64,000 bases of DNA from an uncultured Aquimarina sp. (GTDB taxonomy: Bacteria; Bacteroidota; Bacteroidia; Flavobacteriales; Flavobacteriaceae). Where the stretch lies: positions 1 to 64,000 of the forward strand of contig CANMLU010000007.1 in the NCBI GenBank assembly GCA_947498815.1. Direction: 5' to 3'. The notes under the pieces are model-generated. The model saw nothing but the letters and a program-made list of their open reading frames with translations, did no database searches and was not told where the DNA came from. Shown here one piece after another: positions 54,286 through 62,925 of the stretch; within the stretch, counting starts at the first letter, position 1; each line of letters begins with the position of its first letter. Made by a program: the position numbers and the translations under genes.

Positions 54286-57200
54286 ATGGAAAAATTATTA
54301 TTCTGTCTCAAACGTACAGTTTGGGGAATAGCTATGTTGGGGGCTATTACACTTACTAATGCCCAACAATTAAGCCCTAAAGGGGGAAATCAAATTAGCA
54401 AAACACAAGCTAAAAACTCTCAAAGTAAAAAGAAAAAAATCATTAAAGACGTACAAGTTTTTGATAGTAAAGGTGGTTCTATAACTACCAAACTTGGAAG
54501 ACAAGCAGATGATGCTTTCCAAAGAGCAGTGTATGAATTTGAGCGATTAAGAATTCCTGGAGGTGATATACCAAGGGATATTAGAGAGCAAGAGCTTAAA
54601 TTTTCTAGTAAGATCCCAGAAGGTAACGACTCAAAGCAAGCATTAAAAAGTGCATCAAAATCATCTAAGTTTGGTCGTTTTTCTTATTGGAGAAACAGAG
54701 GCCCCTATAATGTAGGAGGAAGAACAAGAGCTTTGGCTATTGATCGCACTAATGAAAATGTTATTCTTGCAGGTGGAGTATCTGGAGGTCTTTGGAGATC
54801 TCAAAATAGTGGTAAAACCTGGAGAAAAGTTACAAGACGTTTTCAAAATCCGAGTATTACCGCAATTGTACAAGATCCTAGACCTGGTCATGGATTTACT
54901 TGGTATTATGCTTCTGGAGAACGTGCAGGAAATTCTGCCGGAGCAGGAGCGTCTTTCTATCAAGGAAATGGTGTGTATAAATCTCAAAATGGAGGGCGTA
55001 CATGGGAACAATTAAGAGCAACTTCTAATGAAAATGTAGGAACTTTTGAATCAGGTTTTGACCTTATTAATTCTCTTGCAATAGACCCGACTAATGGAGA
55101 TCTTTATGTAGCAACGTTTAATGGACTTTTTAGATCTCAAGATGGAGGGAATTCATTTACAGAAGTACTTGAGTCAGGTTTTGACAATTTTGTAGAAATT
55201 AACATTACATCTACAGGAACACTGTATGCAACTATAGAGTCTGACGGAGTTCCTAATGCAGGTTTTTTAACCTCTGAAGATGGAGATACTTGGGTAAATA
55301 TTACACCCCCAAATTTTATACCTAATTTTGGAAGAACTAAGGTAGGTATTGATCCTTCTAATGAAAATATAGTATATTTCTTTACCGCCGATCGAAATCC
55401 TTCAAATCAAGCAGTGTTAAATCGATACGACGCATCTGTAGAAACACTAGAAGAAGCTTGGGTTGATCTAAGTGCTAACTTGCCAGTAACTATTCCTACA
55501 AATTTTGGATTAGGGAACTTAAATATTCAAGGAGGGTATGATATGGTCATGAAGGTACATCCTACGCAATCAAATATTGTATTTATTGGAGGTACTAATT
55601 TATATAGATCAACAACAGGGTTTACAACACCAGCCGGAGCGGAAAGTTGGATAGGAGGAAATGGTGCAGGAGAATTAGATATTTTACTAAATACGATAGG
55701 AACTGGGGCTTCTTACCCAAATCAACACGCAGATCAACATGCATTGGTATTTTATCCATCTAATCCAAATAAAGCAATATCAGGTCATGATGGAGGTGTA
55801 TCTATGACCGAAGATATTACGGTAGTAAATGACCAGGCAGAACAAGTAACTTGGACCTCTTTAAATAATGGATATATAACAACACAACCTTATCATGTAG
55901 CTGTTGATCCTGAAGCAGAAAACGATGATTTGGTTATTGGACTTCAAGATAATGGATCTTGGTATACAGATTCGACCAACCCAAAAGAAGCGTGGCAAGA
56001 ACAATTAGGAGCAGATGGTGCTTATAGCGCTATTGCAGATAATGGCAGAACACGTTATGTTTCTACTCAAAATGGAGGTGTTCGTCGTCTTAATTTTGAT
56101 GAAGAAGGAACTAGAGTTTCTTTTACTCGAATTGCACCAGGAGGCGCAAGTGGTTTTGCATTTATCAATCCATTTATACTAGATCCTATAAATGATAATG
56201 TCATGTACATGCCAGTAGGAACTTCTATTTGGAGAAATAATAACTTAGATGAAATACCATTGTTCCTTAATAATAACCCTACAGTAAATTGGGTGAATTT
56301 GACCACAACTGCAGCTCCTGCAGGTTCTACAATCACTGCAGTAGATATTTCTAAATTCCCGGTAGCTAATAGATTATATTACGGTACAAATAGAGGGGGT
56401 GTTTTTAGAATGGATAATGCAAACATTGATGAGCAAGAAACTGTTGATATAGCAACAGGTAAAGGATTACCAGCTGGAGGATTTGTTAATGATATTAATA
56501 TAGACCCTTCTAATTCAGATCGTGTAATTGTAACTTTTTCTAACTATGGTATTCCAAGTGTATTTATCACAGAAGATGCTGGAGAAACATGGACTGACAT
56601 TAGTGGTAACTTAGAAGAAAATGCTGATGGTACTGGAAATGGACCTTCTGTAAGAAGTACTGCGTTTTTAGGAGGTAGTCAAGGATTCTTTGGTTCAAGA
56701 TTGCAAAGAATATTTGCTGCTACTAGTACAGGTTTGTATTATACGAATAGATTGAACGGACAAAATACCGTTTGGAGAAAAGAAAACTTTGCTATAGCAA
56801 ATGCAGTAACCGATGAAGTGGTTACCAGAAAAGATGGATTTATCGCAGTGGCTTCTCATGGAAATGGAGCTTTTAGTGCTCGTTTTCCAATACTTTCAAA
56901 TCCTTTGCCAGAAGCTACATTAAGTACTGCATTTACTTTGGATGATTTTGGGGTAGATGAAAATGGTGATAATACGGAAATAGATATCACAGGTTTATTT
57001 GTACAATCGCAAGGATTGCCTATTAATATTGAATTAACCAATTCAAATCCAGAATTAGTAACCGCTACATTAGTAGGGAATATAGTAACGTTATCCTATA
57101 CTGCAGATTCTATAGGATCAGCGGCTATTGGTTTAATTGCAACCTCTGGGCAAGAACAAGTTTCTGAAGGTTTTACAGTTACAGTATCTGAGCCATCAAT

Positions 57201-58041
57201 CTATGAGCAGACTAATGCAATTGTAGAAAGTACAACATCTCAGAATTTCTTAGATTTTGGAGCATTAGCTCAATCTGCAGATGATTTTACAATACCAGCT
57301 GGTAACTCTTGGAATATAAATCGAATATTGGCTTTTGGAATTGGTAGAGGAGATGCTGCTGCTTTTAATAATGTAAATGTAGTAATATTTGAAGATAACG
57401 CTGGCGTACCTGGTGAAGAGGTATACAACAGTGGAGAGATTATACCAATATCCGAAGTGGATGATGCAAATCTTAATATAGTTTTTCCAGAACCTTTAAC
57501 TCTAGAAAGTGGTAATTACTGGATTTCAATCTATGTTAATTTAGCCTTTAATCCTGGTGGAAACCGATGGTTTTGGGCATCACAGGATAATACTGTAGGT
57601 GTAGAAACTCAGTTTAGAGATGCTGCAAATATTTTTGGAGCAGGCGCTACTGATTGGACACCTTTTAATGCTGTATTTGGAGGAGATCCACTAGATCAAA
57701 CCTTTAGAGTTTTTGGAGATATTATTGGTGGTCCGAATGAAGAAGAGACTGCAGCTGTAAATGATGAATTAGCTATCGTAAATGCGGTAAAAAGTGCTTC
57801 AGTATATCCAAATCCATCTAATGGAGAATTTATAATTAATTTTGGCGATAAATTGGCAAAATCAGGTGGTAAGGCTACTATTAGTATATTTAATAGTACA
57901 GGAAGCTTAGTACATGTTGATAGAAGTGTTGACATGAGCACTAATTTTGTTTGGGATGCTGCTAACTTATCTTCTGGATTTTATTATGCAAGAATTACCG
58001 GTAATATGTCACCAGTACTTTTTAAACTATCTAAAAAATAA
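54286..58041 (+). CDS. T9SS-secreted protein with BNR/sortilin-like repeats and type A sorting domain
   Basis: A 1251-residue secreted protein. Order: signal peptide (about residues 1-27, ending TNAQ), a charged pro-like segment, a large beta-propeller of BNR/VPS10-type repeats (about 110-850; Asp-box-like motifs such as SQDGGNSF, SGKTW, EDAGETWTD), an immunoglobulin-like segment, a jelly-roll-like region (about 960-1140), and a C-terminal type A sorting domain (from SVYPNPSNGEF to the end, about 1165-1251). The domain directs export through the T9SS and attachment to the surface. Ligand or substrate unknown. ATG at 54286 chosen over the TTG in the promoter. Confidence 0.88.
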   Translation: MEKLLFCLKRTVWGIAMLGAITLTNAQQLSPKGGNQISKTQAKNSQSKKKKIIKDVQVFDSKGGSITTKLGRQADDAFQRAVYEFERLRIPGGDIPRDIREQELKFSSKIPEGNDSKQALKSASKSSKFGRFSYWRNRGPYNVGGRTRALAIDRTNENVILAGGVSGGLWRSQNSGKTWRKVTRRFQNPSITAIVQDPRPGHGFTWYYASGERAGNSAGAGASFYQGNGVYKSQNGGRTWEQLRATSNENVGTFESGFDLINSLAIDPTNGDLYVATFNGLFRSQDGGNSFTEVLESGFDNFVEINITSTGTLYATIESDGVPNAGFLTSEDGDTWVNITPPNFIPNFGRTKVGIDPSNENIVYFFTADRNPSNQAVLNRYDASVETLEEAWVDLSANLPVTIPTNFGLGNLNIQGGYDMVMKVHPTQSNIVFIGGTNLYRSTTGFTTPAGAESWIGGNGAGELDILLNTIGTGASYPNQHADQHALVFYPSNPNKAISGHDGGVSMTEDITVVNDQAEQVTWTSLNNGYITTQPYHVAVDPEAENDDLVIGLQDNGSWYTDSTNPKEAWQEQLGADGAYSAIADNGRTRYVSTQNGGVRRLNFDEEGTRVSFTRIAPGGASGFAFINPFILDPINDNVMYMPVGTSIWRNNNLDEIPLFLNNNPTVNWVNLTTTAAPAGSTITAVDISKFPVANRLYYGTNRGGVFRMDNANIDEQETVDIATGKGLPAGGFVNDINIDPSNSDRVIVTFSNYGIPSVFITEDAGETWTDISGNLEENADGTGNGPSVRSTAFLGGSQGFFGSRLQRIFAATSTGLYYTNRLNGQNTVWRKENFAIANAVTDEVVTRKDGFIAVASHGNGAFSARFPILSNPLPEATLSTAFTLDDFGVDENGDNTEIDITGLFVQSQGLPINIELTNSNPELVTATLVGNIVTLSYTADSIGSAAIGLIATSGQEQVSEGFTVTVSEPSIYEQTNAIVESTTSQNFLDFGALAQSADDFTIPAGNSWNINRILAFGIGRGDAAAFNNVNVVIFEDNAGVPGEEVYNSGEIIPISEVDDANLNIVFPEPLTLESGNYWISIYVNLAFNPGGNRWFWASQDNTVGVETQFRDAANIFGAGATDWTPFNAVFGGDPLDQTFRVFGDIIGGPNEEETAAVNDELAIVNAVKSASVYPNPSNGEFIINFGDKLAKSGGKATISIFNSTGSLVHVDRSVDMSTNFVWDAANLSSGFYYARITGNMSPVLFKLSKK

Positions 58042-58060
58042 ATAATAATATTAATATTAA

Positions 58061-58092
58061 AAAGGAGTTGATTTATTCAACTCCTTTTTTTA
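58061..58092 (+). terminator. Terminator of the BNR protein gene
   Basis: AAAGGAGTTGA (58061-58071) pairs with TCAACTCCTTT (58077-58087), followed by TTTTTA. Confidence 0.88.
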
Positions 58093-58102
58093 TTTTAATA
58101 GA

Positions 58103-58564
58103 ATGAATAAAATAGTATATCTTGTTGTAGTAGTGATGTTATTTTCTTGTAAGTCTAGTACTATTGCTCAAGAAAAAGTACCAGAAAAAAGTCAAAAACC
58201 AAAGGTGGAAAAGCCAAAATTTAGTGATGTACAAGATCAACAGCGTATAGAACCTAATACGATACTTTTAACGGCTTCTATAGGATCTATTTCCAAAGAT
58301 GCTGTTATTTGTGGCAAATCGTATAAGTCGATTACAGCTGTAAAAGTGAATCAAATTCTAGGGTCTGGTTCTGGACTTGTTAATTTGCTTTCTGCCGGAC
58401 AAGATGTGGAGCTCGCTTTTATGAATACCAAAGCGAATGACTACGATACTCTGAAAGAGAAGTTTGTTAAAGGTCAAAAAATGACTTTAAAGGTTAGAGA
58501 AGGCTTATGCCCGGATATGACACAAACGGTGTATGAGATTGTAACTTTTAAAGCAGTGAATTAA
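58103..58564 (+). CDS. Hypothetical lipoprotein
   Basis: A 153-residue predicted lipoprotein with lipobox LFSC (Cys16), followed by a lysine-rich linker (QEKVPEKSQKPKVEKPKF). The mature domain (about 55-150) is beta-rich: ILLTASIGSISKDAVICGKS and TLKVREGLCPDMTQTVYEIV, with two cysteines. I do not recognise a family. It starts 61 bases after the upstream gene's stop, beyond that gene's terminator. Confidence 0.6.
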   Translation: MNKIVYLVVVVMLFSCKSSTIAQEKVPEKSQKPKVEKPKFSDVQDQQRIEPNTILLTASIGSISKDAVICGKSYKSITAVKVNQILGSGSGLVNLLSAGQDVELAFMNTKANDYDTLKEKFVKGQKMTLKVREGLCPDMTQTVYEIVTFKAVN

Positions 58565-58673
58565 TTCTTCAAAACCTTAGTAAGGGACATATGTACAACA
58601 TATAGGAACATTTGTTATCTTTTTATTTTCGAATAAGTTTTACAATTGTATTCAATTTCTAAAATTATTCGAA

Positions 58674-60098
58674 ATGAGAAATTTGTTTAAAGTAATGATG
58701 GTTCTTAATATACTTTCTATATATCAAATATATGGGCAAAATACATTTTATGGTGTCAATGCTGGAATTTCGAATACCACAGGGTGGGCAAATACATTTA
58801 TAGGACACCATTCCGGATATATAAATACTGTTGGATTAGAAAATACATTTTTAGGAAAATGGTCGGGATTTAATAATAAGACAGGATCAAGCAATACATT
58901 TATAGGCAGCGACTCGGGTTATTCTAATACGGCAGGGTACTCAAATTCTTTTTTGGGAAAATACTCGGGATTAAGTAATACTACTGGAGGCGAGAACACT
59001 TTTTTGGGTGCTTTTTCGGGGCGTTATAATGTTACAGGATCCCAAAACACCTTTGTAGGAGGTAGTTCTGGATATAATAATACTACAGGAGCCTCCAATA
59101 CATTTTTGGGAAATGGCTCTGGGGCTAATACTACAAACGGATCTCAAAATACATTTTTGGGATATAGGGCTGGAGCAAATAACGAAACTGGATGGGCAAA
59201 TACATATATTGGCCATTTAGCCGGGCTAAATAATAACGGATACGGTAATGTGTTCTTAGGAAGAAATGCCGGAGACGATAAAACAAATACGAGTAACACT
59301 TTAATTATCCAAAATGGAAGTGTAAACGACACCCCTTTAATTCAAGGTGATTTTGTTTCAGGTAACGTGGCAATAGGAAGTGTAAACGTTGTCTCAGATT
59401 ATAAACTGTATATAAATGGAAATGCCTTTGCCAATGGATTGTGGATAAGTTCGCAGACTCCTCCGATTTCTTTTCCGCCAACAAGAAATACCAATAAATC
59501 GCAATCTATCAAGAATGCATTAGATAAAATTAATGCTATAAATAGTGTGGTGAATACAACTATTGTTCACTCCAAGAATAAAGGAAAAATCACGAATAAG
59601 CAATATGGTATTGAGTCTGGTAGTCTGGAAAAAATATTTCCCGATTTGGTTAAAAAACAGAGAGATAACATAGCCATAAATTATCAAGGGTTGATTCCTG
59701 TGGTCATCGAGGCAATGAAAGAAATAAATGCTCAAAATAAAAAGTTACAAAAGGAAATTGAAGAGCTAAAAACTCTGATATCCACTCAAAGTACAAGTAA
59801 TGAGGGTGATCAGATTGCCTTGTCATCTAATTCTGGTTTTAAACTATTACAGAACACTCCTAATCCTTTTGAATCCAAAACAACGATTCGATATAAAATA
59901 CCCATTGGCTATAGTGAAGGTGCTTCAATTGTAGTTTTTGACAATATGGGTGTTAGAGTAAAGACCTTTACCAATTTGAAATCGGGAGATGGAGAAATTA
60001 ATATTGATAGCGCTTTTTTGCCAGTAGGAGTATATTTCTACAGTTTATTAGTACATGGAAAAGTAATTGCTACCAAAAAAATGGTATTCAGGAAATAG
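58674..60098 (+). CDS. T9SS-secreted protein with 17-residue repeats and an S74-like region
   Basis: A 474-residue secreted protein. Order: signal peptide (about residues 1-22); eleven tandem 17-residue repeats (about 23-207, consensus NTFLGxxSGxxNTTGxx); a short region with a segment LYINGNAFANGLWIS; a helical part (about 275-370) that resembles the intramolecular chaperone (peptidase S74) of tail fibre proteins, with YGIESGSLEKIFPDLV and INYQGLIPVVIEAMKE; and a C-terminal type A sorting domain (about 395-474, NTPNPFESKTTIRYKIP). It probably makes an elongated surface adhesin or fibre. The S74 serine motif is not seen. Confidence 0.85.
   Translation: MRNLFKVMMVLNILSIYQIYGQNTFYGVNAGISNTTGWANTFIGHHSGYINTVGLENTFLGKWSGFNNKTGSSNTFIGSDSGYSNTAGYSNSFLGKYSGLSNTTGGENTFLGAFSGRYNVTGSQNTFVGGSSGYNNTTGASNTFLGNGSGANTTNGSQNTFLGYRAGANNETGWANTYIGHLAGLNNNGYGNVFLGRNAGDDKTNTSNTLIIQNGSVNDTPLIQGDFVSGNVAIGSVNVVSDYKLYINGNAFANGLWISSQTPPISFPPTRNTNKSQSIKNALDKINAINSVVNTTIVHSKNKGKITNKQYGIESGSLEKIFPDLVKKQRDNIAINYQGLIPVVIEAMKEINAQNKKLQKEIEELKTLISTQSTSNEGDQIALSSNSGFKLLQNTPNPFESKTTIRYKIPIGYSEGASIVVFDNMGVRVKTFTNLKSGDGEINIDSAFLPVGVYFYSLLVHGKVIATKKMVFRK
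58740..59294 (+). repeat. Coding tandem repeat, 51-base unit, about eleven copies
   Basis: Encodes eleven 17-residue units (the last two 16) of the form NTFxGxxSGxxNTTGxx. The DNA units vary, especially at third codon positions, so the array is old or under protein-level selection rather than freshly duplicated. Confidence 0.85.
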
Positions 60099-60125
60099 AA
60101 ATTCTGGGGTAGGCTACAGAATTTC

Positions 60126-60190
60126 AAGGGCTGTTAGTAATTCTCTTGGGATAACGAGAGAACTACATTTTTAACAGCCCTTATTTTTAT
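60126..60190. terminator. Long bidirectional terminator between convergent genes
   Basis: AAGGGCTGTTA (60126-60136) pairs with TAACAGCCCTT (60172-60182); a second helix lies inside (TTCTCT against AGAGAA). It lies between the repeat-protein gene and the convergent zinc-ribbon gene. Confidence 0.8.
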
Positions 60191-61293
60191 GCTTTGTTGG
60201 TTACAGCGATAACTAATCCTATCAAAATGCAAACAAACAATACAAAGAAAAATATCTTCCAAAATGAATAAGGTCTATTACCAGAAATAGCACCAGTTTG
60301 ACCATTAATAAAGAAATTATACTTTTTTCCGCTATAGCGATATGCACTGATGTATACGGGCAGTAAAATATGTTTAAACGTTTGTTCGCTTAAGTTCATA
60401 TCTATTCCATTAACTCTTTGTGTATCTCCACCGATATCTCGCCGAGCCCAAGCGGTTGCAATTTTTTCTGCTTCCTTGGTTGATGAGAAATGACCGTCTT
60501 TCAATGGAATCGTATACTTTTCTGTTACAAAACCTGCCAGAAAGCTAGTATTAAAAGCTTCAAGAGCCTTCAAGTTCCAGTTTGATATTTTACCTGGTAT
60601 TGGATTTTTACGTTGATGAGATGCTTTTATTAAAGTATCATCGACAAATCCACTAATGCTGCCACTTACTGGTGTCCATCTTGTTCTTCGTTCTTGGCGT
60701 GTTCTTCTTACTGTTTTTCCATTTACGGTAGTAGTATAAGGCACACTTACATAATAATAATCGCCACGTTGCCCAGTATAATTTGCAAATAATTGAGCAT
60801 CAAAGGTCCAGTAGGGCAGATATAGCCCTTTGGTATTTTGAGGGTCTAATGCGGCTTTTTTTAGGTTATTGGGTGCAAACCATAGTGCTTTTACCCACTT
60901 CAAAAATATTTGATGTGATTTATGTTGATCAAACTGAAAAGGGAGTATGGCTCCTGGTAAAATCCAATCTTCTTTATAGGCATCTTCAATAATCAATGGC
61001 ATGGTGCAATACACACAATGCAGAGATTTATAATTTTCTTCTATATGTTGATTTGCGCCACAGTTTTTGCAATGCAACATCAGTATTTCTTCAGAATGAG
61101 ATTGAGAACCCATCTCCTCTAAATAAGGTTTGAGCTCTAGCTCTTGAAACCCATCTTGATGCTCAACAATTGCTTCTTTATGTCCGCAATATTCACATTT
61201 GATTTCTGTGGTACCGGGATTATATTTTAATTCAGCCCCACAATTGGTGCAGGATTTTTTTTGCTCCGAAACGACTCTTTTTTCTTCTTCCAT
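60187..61293 (-). CDS. Double zinc-ribbon membrane protein (YdjG-like)
   Basis: A 368-residue protein. Two zinc ribbons lie at the N-terminus: CxxC pairs in CTNCGAEL...CEYCGHKEA (about residues 15-41) and CKNCGANQ...CVYCTMP (about 75-98). A mainly beta domain follows (about 105-320). One C-terminal membrane helix lies at about 340-362, with the ribbons on the cytosolic side. This layout matches YdjG of the Bacillus subtilis pspA-ydjGHI operon, which helps recruit PspA to the membrane. Its neighbour is an SPFH protein as in that system. No PspA gene is in the window. Confidence 0.75.
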   Translation of the reverse strand: MEEEKRVVSEQKKSCTNCGAELKYNPGTTEIKCEYCGHKEAIVEHQDGFQELELKPYLEEMGSQSHSEEILMLHCKNCGANQHIEENYKSLHCVYCTMPLIIEDAYKEDWILPGAILPFQFDQHKSHQIFLKWVKALWFAPNNLKKAALDPQNTKGLYLPYWTFDAQLFANYTGQRGDYYYVSVPYTTTVNGKTVRRTRQERRTRWTPVSGSISGFVDDTLIKASHQRKNPIPGKISNWNLKALEAFNTSFLAGFVTEKYTIPLKDGHFSSTKEAEKIATAWARRDIGGDTQRVNGIDMNLSEQTFKHILLPVYISAYRYSGKKYNFFINGQTGAISGNRPYSFWKIFFFVLFVCILIGLVIAVTNKA

Positions 61294-61298
61294 AAAAC

Positions 61299-61325
61299 TG
61301 TCATCCTAGCGAAGACCAGGATCTG
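61299..61325. repeat. Dispersed flavobacterial intergenic repeat, third type
   Basis: TGTCATCCTAGCGAAGACC followed by AGGATCTG has short complementary arms (ATCCT / AGGAT). It belongs to the GTCATYCY...AGGATCTG family of dispersed elements frequent in this phylum, and lies between two co-directional genes. Confidence 0.45.
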
Positions 61326-61349
61326 TTAAACATAATTAGAAGTAATTTT

Positions 61350-62483
61350 TTAATTACCAGGTAATGGAGGAGGAGTGCTACCCCCCAAGAAGGATTTAAG
61401 TTCTTCAATATCTTTAAGTGCGGTCCAATTTGCCATTCCTTGTTTCCAGATCAAAGAATCTTTATTAATGGTTCTATTGGCAAATAAAGCTTTTAACTGA
61501 TCAAATGATGCGGGTCCGGCTTGTTGACCATTAGCTGCATAAAAATATTGAACTTGAACGGGCATTGGAGGAGGTGCTACAGGCGAAGTTTGTTGTGCTG
61601 GCATTTGTTGACCGCCCATTGGGTTCATCATACCCCCCATTTGTTGTGCGAGTACAAATCCCATTCCCATTCCCATTCCGGCTCCGGCGGTACCTCCTTC
61701 ATTGGCAGCGGCGGCTTCAATAGCCTTGGCGGTTTTAAATTTGGTTAATTTATCAAGGTCTAATTTATCTATTCTACTATATTCAAAAATCTCTTTCTTA
61801 AGTTCTTCGGGCATAGAAACATTCTCTATAAAGAACTTTTCGAGTGAAATCCCCACAGAATTAAATTCTGGCTGCATGACATCCAAACAGGTTTCAGATA
61901 ATTCTGTTGTGTTTGCAGCATATAATTCAATAGGCAAGTTAGCTTCCCCTACGGTATCTGTAAAACGTGTCGAAATTAAACTTTTTAAATGCTCATTGAT
62001 TTCAAAATTGGTAAAATTGGCATCGGTACCCACAATATCAATAATGAACTTACCCGCATCATTAATTTTAAAGGCATAGGTCCCAAACGCTCTGATTTCT
62101 ACTAATCCAAAACGATCATCATTAAGAGTAATTGGGTTTTTGGTACCCCATTTTTCATCAGTGAACAGATGTGTATTTACAAAATATACTTCGGCTTTAA
62201 AAGGGCTATTAAATCCATATTTCCACCCTTTTAATGTAGTTAAAATGGGAAGATTTTTCGTGTTCAACGTATAGGTGCCAGGTGTAAATACATCGGCAAG
62301 TTGCCCTTCGTTTATAAAAACTGCAGTTTGCCCTTCGCGTACAATAAGCTTTGCCTCGTTTTTAATCTCATTTTGATACCGTTCAAATCGATGTACTATG
62401 GTGTCGTCTGTATGATCTAACCATTCTATGATATCAATAAACTCATTACTAAGTTTATTTTTTATTTCGTCAAAAATTCCCAT
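61350..62483 (-). CDS. SPFH-domain protein with C-terminal GYF-like domain (YdjI-like)
   Basis: A 377-residue protein. The SPFH/band-7 part (about residues 25-250) starts with WLDHTDDTIVHRFERYQNEI and has AKLIVREGQTAVFINEGQLA. A Gly/Met-rich linker with GMGMGMGF follows, and then a short GYF_2-like module (about 300-362, QVQYFYAANGQQAGPASFDQL and WKQGMANWTAL). This is the virion core/YdjI type of SPFH protein, which in Bacillus forms a membrane complex with YdjG. I start at the ATG at 62483 (MGIFDEI); the longer frame is not conserved-looking. It is the gene just before the zinc-ribbon gene, 56 bases apart. Confidence 0.8.
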   Translation of the reverse strand: MGIFDEIKNKLSNEFIDIIEWLDHTDDTIVHRFERYQNEIKNEAKLIVREGQTAVFINEGQLADVFTPGTYTLNTKNLPILTTLKGWKYGFNSPFKAEVYFVNTHLFTDEKWGTKNPITLNDDRFGLVEIRAFGTYAFKINDAGKFIIDIVGTDANFTNFEINEHLKSLISTRFTDTVGEANLPIELYAANTTELSETCLDVMQPEFNSVGISLEKFFIENVSMPEELKKEIFEYSRIDKLDLDKLTKFKTAKAIEAAAANEGGTAGAGMGMGMGFVLAQQMGGMMNPMGGQQMPAQQTSPVAPPPMPVQVQYFYAANGQQAGPASFDQLKALFANRTINKDSLIWKQGMANWTALKDIEELKSFLGGSTPPPLPGN

Positions 62484-62588
62484 TATAGTCTGTTTATAAA
62501 TTTGTGTCCTAAAGCTACAAAATAGAATGATTGAAGAAAAATTAATTTTTGGCTTAATAGAAATTGCATATTCTAAAGAATGACATAA

Positions 62589-62621
62589 AAATACTTCGAA
62601 GGATTTTCCTTCGAAGTATTT
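62589..62621 (-). terminator. Terminator of the right-end lipoprotein/peptide operon
   Basis: AAATACTTCGAAGGA (62589-62603) and TCCTTCGAAGTATTT (62607-62621) form a perfect 15-bp stem with a three-base loop. On the minus strand it is followed by TTATGTC, after a T-rich stem end. It lies 48 bases after the stop of the peptide gene. Confidence 0.85.
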
Positions 62622-62669
62622 AGGGATCACAATGTATATGACCCATGCAGAGAGATATTGTTATGGTAT

Positions 62670-62879
62670 TTATGAAGGGAAACAGAAGCATCGGCCTCCC
62701 ATCCATTCGCCACCCGTAAGTCCACATCTACCAGGACCACTACCACAGCATATTTGATGACCTCTTCGGCAAGCAATACCAATGGGTAAGTCAAGAGCAA
62801 ACCCTTTTCCGGTAATTGATTTTTGTTCTTCTTTCTTGAGTACTTTGGTGTTTTCTAGTTTTAAAATGTTTTTTAACAT
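62670..62879 (-). CDS. Leader peptide precursor (bacteriocin-like), six Cys, GKG site
   Basis: A 69-residue precursor. The leader MLKNILKLENTKVLKKEEQK plus SITGK is identical at 16 of 25 positions to that of the peptide at 50943, but has Gly-Lys-Gly where the other has Gly-Gly. The core (about 43-45 residues) is glycine-rich with six cysteines (ACRRG, ICCGSG, RCGLTGG, RCFC). The two cores are not similar apart from cysteine count. It follows a complete lipoprotein gene by 46 bases on the same strand and ends at the terminator at 62589. No modification or transport gene is in the window. Confidence 0.7.
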   Translation of the reverse strand: MLKNILKLENTKVLKKEEQKSITGKGFALDLPIGIACRRGHQICCGSGPGRCGLTGGEWMGGRCFCFPS

Positions 62880-62925
62880 GATTTCTGTTTTTTTATAATT
62901 AATTAAACGATTGGGATAACCGGGA

